This document shows positions 35,885-47,000 of a stretch of DNA of 64,000 nt, piece after piece (the first letter of the stretch is position 1; the number at the start of each line of letters is the position of its first letter). A model generated the notes under the pieces. The model saw only the letters and a list, made by a program, of their open reading frames with translations, had not been told where the DNA came from and searched no databases. Position numbers and translations under genes: made by a program. Source of the DNA: Alligator mississippiensis (taxonomy: Eukaryota; Chordata; Crocodylia; Alligatoridae); contig NC_081830.1 in NCBI RefSeq assembly GCF_030867095.1, positions 35,137,832 to 35,201,831 on the forward strand, in the 5' to 3' direction.

Positions 35885-36625
35885 AATGCATGGAAGAATA
35901 AACAAAATTTAATGAGTCGTTGAATTGTTTCCACTAATTATTCCTGGGAGATATCTAAATGATCAGGTCCCTTTGGTCACTAAAGGTTATTCATATAATC
36001 AGATTAAACCAAATCACAAGTCTTTTGAAATCAGCTCCTCTTACAGGTAGGTGATGTTCTGCTTGAACTCAAAGGAGAGAAAGGGAAAATTAATATTTCT
36101 TTAATACTTCTTATCTCTTTATCTTTATCCTTTTCTCACTTAGGCTAGGAACTCCATTAGCTTTGTCTAGTTGAACAGGGGCACATATGTCTCATAAGAA
36201 GCCAGTCTTTTTATGTAGAACATTATTCTTTTATTGATCTGTGGATCCATTTACTTATTAATCTATTGGTTGTTCTGTCTTTCAGCATAAAGTATCCACA
36301 ATATCTCCCTGTATCTATACTTAAATAGCATCTCATTATCATCCCTTTGCCTATACCTCACTTTGTTTATACTGACGAATCACCCCTCCCATTTCTTTTC
36401 CTTTTATTTTCCAAACCTCTAGTATATTTTCCAAACCTCCAGTATCTTAACTTTAAATTGTATTTCTTCAGGATCTCTAAAAAAATCCTTCTTTTCCTCA
36501 TTTTTGATTGGTCATCTCTAATCAAAAGAATTGTAAGTTCTCACTTTCTTTTCTCCCCATTTCCCTACTAGACTATTGAAACTATATTACCAGAGTTTAC
36601 ATCCCTCTACCAATTGCTACTTCCA
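35885..36625. other. Interval without recognised genes
   Basis: AT-rich, nothing recognised. Short repeated TATTTTCCAAACCTC at 36408-36438. Confidence 0.4.
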
Positions 36626-36626
36626 T

Positions 36627-36910
36627 CCCATCTACACAGGATGCTATGGCACAGCAGCAATGAACTACTGAGCCATAGCTCATTGCTACCATGCAGTAGT
36701 GCTGCTAGGTCTAAAGTGACAATACAGAGCAGTAATAATGAGCTACGGAACAGTAGCTCATTGCTACTGCACAGCAGTGTTGGGCAAAACCTGTGCGGCA
36801 ACAATATTGCAAAATAACACCAGTTATTGTGCTGTCATTTAGTATTTATGCAAGTACTAAATGACTGTGCAGTAACAATTGCACAGTGGGTAGCTCATGT
36901 AAACATGCCC
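36627..36910. mobile_element. MITE of the same family
   Basis: It starts CCCATCTACACAGGATGC and ends TCATGTAAACATGCCC. The core repeats AGCAATGAGCTAC and TAGCTCATTGCTAC in both orientations. Confidence 0.6.
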
Positions 36911-38899
36911 AGTGATGCTGATTACCTTTAAATTTGCTATTCTTATTGAATACTTATGAACAGCATATAGCTAAGTTCCACCCTGTTCCTTCTGAATCTG
37001 ATGGGAGCTCTATCATTGATTTAAATGTAATGAGAATTGTATCCTCCTTGAACTCTATTCCAGGGTTATGAACTCAAGAAATTTTTTTTACTGACAATCT
37101 ACAGACCTTTTTCTTGACAACAAAAACTTTACAGATATGTATTTTTACTGTTAGTAAAAAGGGGAAAAAAAAAGAGGAAAACCTTGGCTGTCACCCCTGT
37201 GTGGAAACCCTGTGCTGTAGCAATCTTTTTATACCCTAGTGCCTCCACCACAGGGCTCCCCTACTCATCCCACACCCTGATGCCCCTGACTGCACCATGC
37301 TGCTGTCCCAGCCCATGTTCCAGCCTGACCCTTTCAGTCCTACCTCCTCATCCCAGCACAGACACCTACCTGCCACTTCTCCTCAACCTCCCATACCCAC
37401 AGATCCATTCCTTTCTTGCCTGACTCAGTGACAGCTGGTACACTCAGTAGCAGCATTTGCTAGGGCAGGAGAGCAGAAGGAGCTGCAGACACTCCAGTAG
37501 GCTAACAAGTCCTGACAGACAATTCACTGCAGGGCTCTAAGCTGTGCTCCCACTTAGACACCAGGTAGCACTGCTCTGTTCTCTGTGTCTACCTCTGAGG
37601 TTTGAATTTAACTTCATTCTGACAAAGATCTTGAAGTGAGCTCAGGGTTTCTGCTTTTTACAGAATCTTCATTTTTCTTATGGTCTTAATGGGCAGGTGC
37701 TTTTAGGCTGCATTTTTATGGGTCATCCTTAAATTTATAACAGTTGGCACTCCTGCTTTCTTACATGTCCTAGGTCCTCAGATGATGATAACAACAGCCC
37801 ACTTGTTGCAGGCACCACTTCAGTTTAGAACTGAAAAAATAGCTTTAAAACACCATTCCAAAATGTATAAAACTTTATTTAATGAAGAGGGAGGGAAAGT
37901 GAACTACCCTTAGTGACTATCCATAATGGTTTAGAGTTACTGCTGGTGATAAATAGGAAGATAGGTAGGCAGATAATCTAAGCCCTGAAGTAAAAAATGA
38001 ATAACTCCTACAGATCAATGGAGCTAGCTCCCTTTTCATTCACTGCTCTGTAAGTAAAAGATGACTCCTTAATACCAGTGGAACTGTACCATACTGAAAT
38101 GTGTGTTGCATGGAAGAATCAGGTCTTTTGAGATAGGAGGAGCAATTGTTTCCAGAAAGTTGTCAGTGTGCTAATAAATCCTCCAAAAATGCACTTGGCT
38201 ACACCCAGTAATATACAGAGAATATAATTTTGTTTTATTTATTTTGGTGTCTGCCTAGTTTGTTTCAACCCTCTTCTTCAAGATATTTTCTTCATTAATA
38301 CAGCAGTTATGCCCCTGGATTCATGTATTAATGAAGAGTGGCCAAATGGCCATTCAGAATTATGCACTTTTTTCCTACATCAATTAAAATTTTATTTATG
38401 TATTATATTTTTATGCTCTTTGCTTAGGTCTAATTAGAAGTGCTACTTGAAATGTGACTGGCTCAAGAGCATGCGAACAATCAATGTTAACCAAAATGCC
38501 ACAAAAGCATAGTCACCCTTAAGTGAACTGTGGCAAACTTGTACCATCATGATATGGGTACATAGCACATGTGCTGCATTAGTCATGGTGGCAGAAAATA
38601 TATAGTCAAAGTATTCAGCACAAAACAGAACAAAACAAAACAAAAAAAATATATATATATACTTTTCTGGAAAGCTCCATAGCTGGTAAGCTGGAGAGCC
38701 ACCTGTGGTTTTGGAGTTATAGTCACTTCATCAATCAATTGTAGAACCATAATTCTTATTACTGTATCACAAAGGAGCAAGATGGTGAATTAGTTATGTA
38801 TTTTGCCAAATGACTATATATAGAAATGATTACACAAAGCCTTTTATCAATATTGTCTGCATAATTTTTCTTCCAGATGAAACTCACTGAAGAAAAATA
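36911..38899. other. Interval 5' of the second OR10A-like gene
   Basis: A C-rich stretch (37190-37440) carries an ORF with no recognised domain. An AT tract lies at 38640-38662. TTTTTCTTCCAG at about 38864-38876 could be a splice acceptor for a noncoding OR exon. No gene is supported. Confidence 0.4.
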
Positions 38900-39844
38900 A
38901 TGAGCAGGCAGAACCATAGCTCGGTCACAGAATTCATTCTCATCGGATTTTCCAATCATCCCAATCTGCAAGGTCCATTGTTCTTGATCTTCCTAGTTAT
39001 TTATACCATAACCCTAATGGGAAATATCCTCATTATCCTTGTCACAACACTGGACTCTGCTCTTCAAAGCCCCATGTATTTCTTCCTCCGGAACTTGTCC
39101 TCCTTAGAAATCTGCTTCAATTTGGTCATCGTTCCAAAAATGTTGGTCAATCTATTGGTAGAGAATAAAACTATTTCCTATAGTGGCTGTGCAGCTCAAA
39201 TGTATTTTTTCTTTTTCTTCGGAGCTGCTGAGTGCTGCCTATTAGCAGCAATGGCATATGACCGCTTTGTGGCTATATGCAACCCATTGCGTTATCCAGA
39301 AATTATGAACAGAAGGGCTTGTTTCCAGCTGATTGGTGCCTCATGGTTTTCAGGTTTTCCAGTATCCACTGTGCAGACAACATGGATATTCAGTTTGCCT
39401 TTCTGTGGACCTAATAGAATCAACCATTTTTTCTGCGACAGCCCCCCAGTATTAGATTTAGCTTGTGCTGACACCTACCTTTTTGAAATAGAGGCCCTCA
39501 CAGCAACCGTGCTGTTCATCATGTTTCCATTCCTACTGATTCTGGTTTCCTATGTTCGGATCATCACCACCATCCTGAGGATGCCCTCAAAAGAGGGCAG
39601 ACACAAAGCCTTCTCTACCTGTTCCTCACACCTTGTAGTGGTGACGCTTTTCTATGGCACAGCCAGTTCAACCTACTTTCGACCCAAATCCAGCTACTCA
39701 CCTGACACCAAGAAACTCTTGTCTCTGTCTTATACAGTCATCACTCCCATGTTAAATCCCATTATTTATAGCCTCAGGAACAATGAGGTAAAAGGAGCAC
39801 TGAGAAGAACCTTAGAAAGAAAAATGTTTTCACACACAACTTAA
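38900..39844 (+). CDS. Olfactory receptor, family 10 subfamily A-like, intact
   Basis: A class II odorant receptor of 314 residues, the standard length, beginning MSRQNHSSVTEFILIGF with glycosylation site N5-H-S. The features are GN in TM1, [13 protein letters not shown] (55-67), PKMLVNLL, TM3 cysteine C97, MAYDRFVAIC (118-127; F for the usual Y), VQTTWIFSLPFCGPN and NHFFCDSPPVLDLAC in loop 2, SY in TM5, KAFSTCSSHL (236-245) and PMLNPIIYSLRN (283-294). The pattern FNLVIVPKML, MYFFFFFG and TYFRPKSSYSPDTKKLLSLS is that of OR10A. It is a paralog of the gene at 8827, in the same orientation about 29 kb away. No breaks. The substitution in MAYDRY is conservative and occurs in functional receptors. 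Confidence 0.95.
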   Translation: MSRQNHSSVTEFILIGFSNHPNLQGPLFLIFLVIYTITLMGNILIILVTTLDSALQSPMYFFLRNLSSLEICFNLVIVPKMLVNLLVENKTISYSGCAAQMYFFFFFGAAECCLLAAMAYDRFVAICNPLRYPEIMNRRACFQLIGASWFSGFPVSTVQTTWIFSLPFCGPNRINHFFCDSPPVLDLACADTYLFEIEALTATVLFIMFPFLLILVSYVRIITTILRMPSKEGRHKAFSTCSSHLVVVTLFYGTASSTYFRPKSSYSPDTKKLLSLSYTVITPMLNPIIYSLRNNEVKGALRRTLERKMFSHTT

Positions 39845-40636
39845 TTTCTTCAGGCCACTAATTATAGTAATCTTCCTTTTCATTTAAGGTAGAATGAAAA
39901 TAACAGTCTGGATTCAATGGGATTCACTTTCCTTCCATTAAACCCAGAGAAAATGAAGTGTTTCATTTTGATATCAGTGTAATTATACCACATTTGAAAC
40001 TTGCTTCCCACACAGTAGAATCAGGCCTATGGCTGAGGAAGGAACAATTGTAACAGAGGTATAAAGTTTGTTAATGAATCCTAAAAAGTGTGCCTGGCTT
40101 TTACGCAGCAAAATACTGAATACATAATGTTATTTTATTTGTTTGGTATACATTTAGTTTCTTTGGACTCTATTTATTTCTTTATAAGAATTTCTTTAAG
40201 AGAAAATGTAATCCTGATAGAACAAGAACTTGAGGACTCATTGGATGAGATCTTTATTTGGCATAATTCAAATGAGGTTTTTGCCAATCCGTTTATTTGT
40301 AACAGGAATAGTTACAAGAATTGACAAGTAAAAGGGTATGGGATACTTGCTTACTGAGGACTAACATACCTCCATAGAAAGGAATGATCCACTTCCTAAA
40401 CTAGATCAAAGTACTATAGCTTTATTGAAAGTATAAAATGTCCATAATTCAACTTCAGTCATAGGGCTCATCCCCAACTGATATTCATCCAGCATAAGGC
40501 AGGGCAGGGTGGCACCTTAGAGACTGTATCTGACAAAGTACGCTGCCACTTGTAAAAGCCTCTCTGAACCAGCCTAGTGTTCCACCATGACTGCTTCTAC
40601 CTCATTGCAGACTAATACAGCTAAATACCTCTCTCT
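39845..40636. other. 3' flank of the second OR10A-like gene
   Basis: AT-rich; no AATAAA close to the stop that I would defend, and no gene recognised. Confidence 0.4.
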
Positions 40637-40732
40637 GGGCACATCTACACAAGACACTTACTGAGCATTAGCCTAATAACATTACGCAGTAGCATGTCAC
40701 AGCAAAAACTGTGCTAATAGCCTACTGAGCAG

Positions 40733-42005
40733 TAGGGCTGTGTGAAATTCTGCCAGCAGTTTCGTTTCAAATCTGTTTCAACTCATTTCAAGCTCAAAAC
40801 AGCAAAATAAAAATGAAACAGATAGCTTCAAAACAGCCTCGAAATGAAATGAGGCAAGTCAAAATGTTTCGAAATTGTCAAAATGTTTCGTGTTTTGAAG
40901 CTCAAGCTGGTCTTGCCTGCAGGGAAACAGAAACTAAAGTAAGGAGAGGAAGGGGGAAGAAGGGGGAAAGGGGAATAAGGACTGCTCTCATTATTGACTG
41001 TGTAGGTGGCCAGTGAGTGTCATCCTTCCCTGAGGTCCTTTTCAATCCCAGTACTCTGGGGGAGGGATGGAAAAACTGCATCAAAGGCAGCATTGTTTGA
41101 ACTGCCCTGCTTTCTGCCTTGGTGTCAGTTGAGTGAGGGCGCACATCAACACACACACACAGTGTCACCCACCCATGTCACGAGTGTTGCCTATCAGCAG
41201 CCAGAGGTCAGGGCCTCAGAACCCAGAGTCCCCCTGCACCAATCTCCTTGACAGCTGGCAGGCTTCATGGCCACAGCAGGGCCTACCAGTCCTGAGTTTT
41301 CACCTCCACTGTGCACCAAGACAGACACAGTTCCACAAGCACCCATGTCACAAGTTTTACCTGTCAGCAGCCAGAGGTGCAGGGCCCCAGAACCCAGAAG
41401 CTCTTGCACCTATGTCCTTGAAAGCTGGCAGGTGTTGTGGCCTCAGCAGGGACTATCATGCCTGCAGTTTTCACCCTGCTGTGCCTTAACACACACACAG
41501 TCACATATATCACGAGTTTTGCTTGTCAGCAGCTTGAGGTGCAGTTTCCCTGAAACCCCTGCACTGAACTCTTTGACAGCTGGCGGGCTTCATGGCCACA
41601 ACAGGGGCTAGCAGACCTGCAGCTTTCACCCTGCTGTGCCTTAACAAACACAGTGTCACCCATATCATGAGTTTTGCTTGTCCACAGCTTGAGGTGCAGT
41701 TTCTCCCAAACCCCTGTTCCTATCTCTTTAAAACTTGGCACACTTCATGCCCTCAGAAGGGGGATACCGTTTCTGCAAGGTTCATCCAAATCAGGCTGGA
41801 AATGACAAAGTTATAGGCTGTTTTATGCTTCCCCATTATAGCCTATGGGTGAAACATCGAAACAGCGTTGAAACAGCAAAACTGTTTCAACAAAACGAAA
41901 CAGAACAGCAGTTTTGAATCAAAACAAAATTCAAAATGAAACACTGTTCCATCGAAACATTGAAACACAAGTCAAAATGGAACGGTGCCATTTCGCACAG
42001 CCCTA
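40733..42005 (+). mobile_element. Non-autonomous hAT element carrying a tandem repeat
   Basis: The ends are TAGGGCTGTGTGAAAT and, inverted, TAGGGCTGTGCGAAAT. Flanks CTGAGCAG (40725-40732) and ATGAACAG (42006-42013) agree at 6 of 8 bases, as expected of an aged hAT duplication. The first 380 bp match the transposase-bearing element at 14185, so this is an internally altered derivative. The middle is a tandem repeat and there is no transposase. Confidence 0.8.
41157..41790. repeat. Tandem repeat of about 155-170 bp inside the hAT element
   Basis: Four copies, starting near 41157, 41325, 41494 and 41648. Each has ACACAGTGTCACCCATGTCA-like sequence, then GAGTTTTGCCTGTCAGCAGC, then AGCTGGCAGGCTTCATGGCC. 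Copies differ by substitutions and small indels. Confidence 0.8.
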
Positions 42006-42172
42006 ATGAACAGTGCTATTAGGCTAATGCGCGGTAAGCGTCACTAAATGTCCATGTGCTGGTGCTACTGTGCAGTAACTCTAGTTACTGTGCATTTAGT
42101 TAGTACTTTATTAATGAAGTACTAAAGTAAATCTGCAGTATCTAAGGCACATAGTGAATGTGTAGAAGCATC

Positions 42173-43439
42173 CAGTGATATTCACCAGAAAAGCTTCAGT
42201 GTCATTGTCCAGGACCCCAACTAGCATGAACTGAAATAGATAGTAGGATAGGAACAGAATGTTGCTGAACAGAGAGGTGAAATAGTTGTGGAAGGGACTT
42301 TGGTAGGATTCACCATCCATCTCATACCCAAGATACTCTGCTCACTTTGACCTGCAGCTACCACTGCCACCCACCACTATCAGCTAGTCTGCAGAATGGA
42401 TCTATATGTAGCGCTTGTTCTGCAGACAATACTGAACCTTTGTTGTGAGTTTGCACTCAAGATTGCACAGAAAAAGTCCCACCAGCAGGCTGTACCAGTA
42501 TCCCTGCACTGAAAAATAGCGACAGAGGTGCTTTAACTAAAGCTCGTTGAACAAGATTTAGGTAAAGCAGCTCCACCACCATTTTTCAGCTTGGAGACAC
42601 TGATACAGGGCACTGGAGTCTGTGGGAAACTCGATTAATCAACATATTGTGTTGATTAATTGAGTCTGCCCTGATGCATTGTAATTACAGCATGTTGGAG
42701 CAGGCTTACTACATATGTACAGGTGCCCATACATATCAGCTGATTAGACAGAGTGCACAATGACAGGATATTTAGGACCTCACTTCTTCCTGAACTTATG
42801 GATCAGAGGGACTTTACATCTAGGGTCCCTGACACTGAGGTGGAAGAAGTGCATGTGCCCCCACTACTTATCTGGGACCCATTCTTTAGTTAATATATGC
42901 ACTGGTTTTGTGACAGAATGCTGCATTTGAGTTTCAAAATGTAGATGAGCATGAGTCACATCCTTACAACTGAACAGAAACTATCCTGAACAAAGATGAG
43001 AATGAAAAAAAAAAGATAATGATTAAATCATGGCCATTTTTCTCTGGAAATGCACACAACCTCCCCTTCCCCCTCCCCCCCGAACAATTAAAAAAAATCA
43101 ATAGATGCCTTAAATTAAAGTAAACAGTAAGTAATGTATTCATTTATAAATTTTAATGTAAGATTAAGCGATCAAACAATAATTTGTATTAAGAAGCATA
43201 CAGGAGTTCAGTATTCAAATTTAACTGAATAATCCAGAATCCAAAAGGCAGTTTTTCAACCATTTCTGCTGCCTTTGAATAATTTGTGTTTTTTCTCCAT
43301 GTGCACAGGAAATGTGTAAGCATCCATATGACTATTGAGCACGCACACTCAGGAGTGATCTAGATGGGTAGTTTTGAGTTGCATTACTCTGTATACTGCA
43401 TGAATGTAGGTTATTAAACTATACTCAAAATAATAAGAG
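42173..43439. other. Interval without recognised genes
   Basis: No gene or clear repeat recognised; C run at 43075. Confidence 0.4.
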
Positions 43440-43853
43440 AGAACCTGCCCAGGATCTGGACCCCACTCACCCAAAAAGGGTTTGAACCTGCATGTCTTAG
43501 TACAGTGTTCTAGCTAGCAATAAACAGGTTAGGCAGCCTTCAGGTGAAGCTGGACCTCAAGGCAGAGAAGGGAGAGAAATAAGTGGGGCCAGGAGGAAGA
43601 GATGGTTTCTGACTTCAGTTCTGCACATCTATTTTTTGCATAAGAAGCAATTCTATAAACAGTGACTAGGTAGCATAAGACACATGGATAGTGTAAGATG
43701 TAATGTAAATACAATGTAAGATACAAATCATAGTTGTTGTTTTTTAATGCTCTCTCCTTTTCACGCTTCTGAGCCTATTGATGACCACCTATTCTTTCAT
43801 GCGTACCTGACAACTCTTTCCATTTTTGTGCATATTACTCTATGTAATGTCTC

Positions 43854-44812
43854 TTAGGTGCCTTTGAAAACCCCACGCTCAGTTATCTGCAGGAAATTGA
43901 CGTTTCTAAGCATTTTTACCAGGGCTGTCTTGACCTTTCTGTTTCTCAGGCTGTAGATGACAGGGTTGAACATGGGGGTAAGAACAGTGCAGAAAAGGGA
44001 GTTCAGCACAGGAGTGTGGAGGGAGCTGTGCTGTATGTACCTGAAGAAAGCAGTACCATAGAATAAAGCGACCGTGAGCAGGTGGGAGAAGTAGGTGGAG
44101 AAGGCTGCCAGCCCACAGAAGAATTCATCTTCCAAAAGACAGCCAAGATGTGCACATAGGAAACAAAAAGGAATGTGATAGGGGCCAGTAGAGTGAAGAA
44201 ATGCCCCACCTGGGACTCCAGTTCAATCAGTTGTGTATCAGAACAAACCAGCTTCAACATGGCAGGCATCTCACAGAAGTGGTTGATAGCATTGCGGCCA
44301 CAGAATGGCAGCCTCCATGTCAGGATAGTAAATGTTATGGGCTCTACTAAGCCACTGCCCCATGAGATCACTGCTAGTGTAACACGTGTCTTCTAGTTCA
44401 TAACCACTCTGTAATTCAGTGGGAGACAGATAGCTACATATTGATCATGTGCCATGACTGCAAGGAGGATGTACTCTGTGGTGGCTAGGGCCAGAAACAT
44501 GTACATTTGGGCTGCACAGCCAACCAGTGATATCGTTTTTATCTGAAATAGGAAGTTCAACAACAGGCGGAAGATAGTGTTGGAAGAATAACAGATGTCT
44601 AAGAGAGAGAGATTACTGAGGAAGAAGTACATGGGTGTATGGAGGTAAGGATCTGGGCAGATACGGGAGAAAATGATCAAGTTTCCCAGCAGGGTTATGA
44701 TGTAAATGATAGAGAAGAGACCAAGGAGGAAAGATTGCATCTTTGGGTTACTGGAGAGGCCTGCAAGGATAAATTCTGTCACTAAAGTCTGATTTTTCAT
44801 TTCTGTTCCCAT
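43854..44812 (-). pseudogene. Olfactory receptor pseudogene, OR2/13-like
   Basis: It starts MGTEMKNQTLVTEFILAGL and is closely related to the intact gene at 61057. TM1 to TM3 are sound, with [12 protein letters not shown] and the TM3 cysteine, though MAYDRY is MAHDQY. A stop codon follows RVVMN (44393-44395). The same frame continues through the TM4-TM5 region with one F of NHFFCEM deleted. The frame shifts after SSVGWQ at about 44100-44130, and the C-terminal part (43854-44135) includes PMFNPVIYSLRN, with three residues lost near VLNKVLSLF. The protein cannot be made. The best family guess is 2 or 13, from LPFCG-N-INHF-CEMPA. Confidence 0.92.
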
Positions 44813-45010
44813 CCATGTTTCTTGCTCTAAGAATAAATAGATAAATGATTCAATATATCAGAAAGCAGCATGTAAGGTAGTTAAAGGCATGGTTTTAGAG
44901 ATACAATACGTTAATCTGAAAACCAATAATAGCAGCCAGGACACCCCATTTTCATATTTATTCTTTTCTTGCACAGACTGCCATATCTGCATTTTGGGAT
45001 GCTAATGCTA

Positions 45011-45389
45011 TACTACCCACCACCTTACAAGCTGGCACTTTCTATTAACCAGCATGCTGGCTTGAGAGGTAAAGTGAAACTGGAAGTGCCCACAGTGGGC
45101 ACTTCCAGTTTCTCTGAGCTCCCATGGCCCAGGCCCAAGCAGCCTGCACTGCCGAGCCCCCACAGCCTGGGGGCATAACAGGCTTCACAGGGCCCACCTC
45201 CCCGTGGACCAGTGAGGCTGCAGGAATGGAGGTGATGCTGCAGGAGGCGTGGCAATGCCCCAGATGCAGTAGGAGAAGCAGCAGCTCGAACAGGCAAGGA
45301 CGCCTGTTCGGGCCGATCAATTAACCAGAATATTTTGTTAGCCAGCACCCCCCATTCCCAGGGTATGCTGGATAACAGAGCTTTTACTG
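45011..45389. mobile_element. Tigger/pogo-like MITE
   Basis: The right end, inverted, is CAGTAAAAGCTCTGTTATCC; the left end is more diverged. TA lies on both sides (45009-45010, 45390-45391). Units 2 and 3 lack it at the matching place (GATGCTAATGCAAAATACTT at 62188), so they give the empty site. It is related to 23044-23422. Confidence 0.65.
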
Positions 45390-47000
45390 TATTGTAAGCT
45401 TTTACTTACCCTGAATGTTTCAAAGGGCCCTGTTAGTTTATGCATTTAAATTGAATGGAAATGATGTGCTGAGCACATTATTGGTATATTGCATAAATGT
45501 CTTAATCTTTGTTTTCCTGTACCTGTAAACTCCAGAGAAGGTACTACCAAAAAGAATGTTTTCGTTTTTTTTCATAGAAACTAGTAATCTTATAGTTAAA
45601 ATACAATGTCACATAAAAATAAAAATCAACACATATTCTGTTTTTGGGTGAGGGGAGAGGGGCAGAAACTCATAAATATTAAAATATTATTTTATATTTT
45701 ATTGTATAAAAATGAATATTTTATTGGACAACACGAATTTCCAATAAAGTTAAGTCAGAGACCAAAAAAATCCCCAAACCCCTCCCACCTCACCAAGTAA
45801 AAAACAACCTCCTCCCCTGCAAACAAAAAACAAAACAAAACAACAACAACAACCAGGACAAAAAACAAGATAAAAAAAAAAAAGATTTTCTTCAGGAGGG
45901 TTCCACTTATGCTACAGAGATCTCTCTTCCCATCTGCTTAGAGTCGAAAACTCATCAACAGAGCAGGTCCAGTTATGGTTCATTTACTGCAACTTGCAAG
46001 GCATAAGATTAAATAAGAAACAGGAGAGATACATATTGTACTTGTATATTACTGTATCCATGGATAGATTTAAGCACTCGTTACATGTTGCACTTTGAGC
46101 TTCTCAAATGTTGGTGTCTGTCAGCCCTAGCTTGAGTTTGGAGCAGTAAAAAATTTAAGATTAAAAACTTCTTTGGCTGATCCGACCTGTACAGCTGTGA
46201 CTTGCCCCAAGAAGGCTGGCGAGCAGGGGCTGGACAAGGAGCTAGAGGTATGAATTGCCACTCCAAAGCTGGTGATCCAGGACAGGCCTCTGCTCCTGCT
46301 CTAGGTGGGAACATGTGAGAGGTGGCATGGAGTGGGGCAGGAGCATGAAGCAGGGTGGCAGAGAGTGAATGGAATGGAGGTGGTTAATGAAATGGGAGGT
46401 GGTAAGGTAATGGGGTGAAATGAAGTCAGCTACCCACTGAATAATAAAATAAAAATAAGTAAAAATAATGAAAAGAAATAAAGGTATTTGGAATTGGGCT
46501 GTGCAGGGTTGGGCTTCCCGGAGCGACTGGGAGGTGGCAGTGATGAAGGAAGGTGCTTTTGGGTAGCTACTGCCCCTGCACCAAGAAAAAAGTCCCAGCT
46601 CATGAGGACCAATGTGGCTCCCAACCTTGTTGCTGCCCCCCCCAGCCTATCTGGACTCCACTTCTGAATCCATCCATTCCCTGCAATCTGGCTAGATGTC
46701 ATGTTCTATGCAGACTGTTTGTATGGGGTTGCACCACTTGTGGTGGGAAAGGAGAGGTCGGACCCCTTGGGGCAGAGGATGAGTTGACTTGGTGCCAGGA
46801 CCCTCATGGGCAGTAGTATTTGGAGTGTGGAATGTTTTTCCACACTGAAAAGAAACAGGTGGAAGGAAACACTTGTATCCTGGCATGCTGGAGGATTAGA
46901 TCTTGGGTAGCTCATTTGCAGTGAAAGGCCAGACATTAATGGAACAAGAGCTCCGTAACACGGATCAGAGATAAACCTGCCCTGGAGAGGCATAAATTTA

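Larger units (their letters stand above)
40637..42172. mobile_element. MITE of the GGGCACATCTACAC family, split by a hAT element
   Basis: The left part is 40637-40732 (GGGCACATCTACACAAGACAC, then GAGCATTAGCCTAATAAC and CTGTGCTAATAGCC). The right part is 42006-42172 (GTGCTATTAGGCTAATGCGC, ending GTGTAGAAGCATCCA). The two parts are inverse arms of one palindromic element. A hAT element sits between them, so the MITE is older. Confidence 0.7.
43440..47000 (-). repeat. OR duplication unit 1
   Basis: The 3' flank (43440-43853), the OR pseudogene (43854-44812) and the 5' flank (44813-47000) have matches in unit 2 (53690-57540) and unit 3 (57829-63720). Examples are GGACCCCACTCACCC, GCATAAGAAGCAATTCTATA and TGCATATTACTCTATGTAAT. 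Unit 1 alone carries a Tigger-like insertion at 45011-45389. Confidence 0.8.

Noticed and set aside
46081-46993. Minus-strand ORFs of 77-95 residues
   Set aside because: The matching unit 3 sequence (63000-63700) does not keep the frames, so they are not conserved coding sequence.
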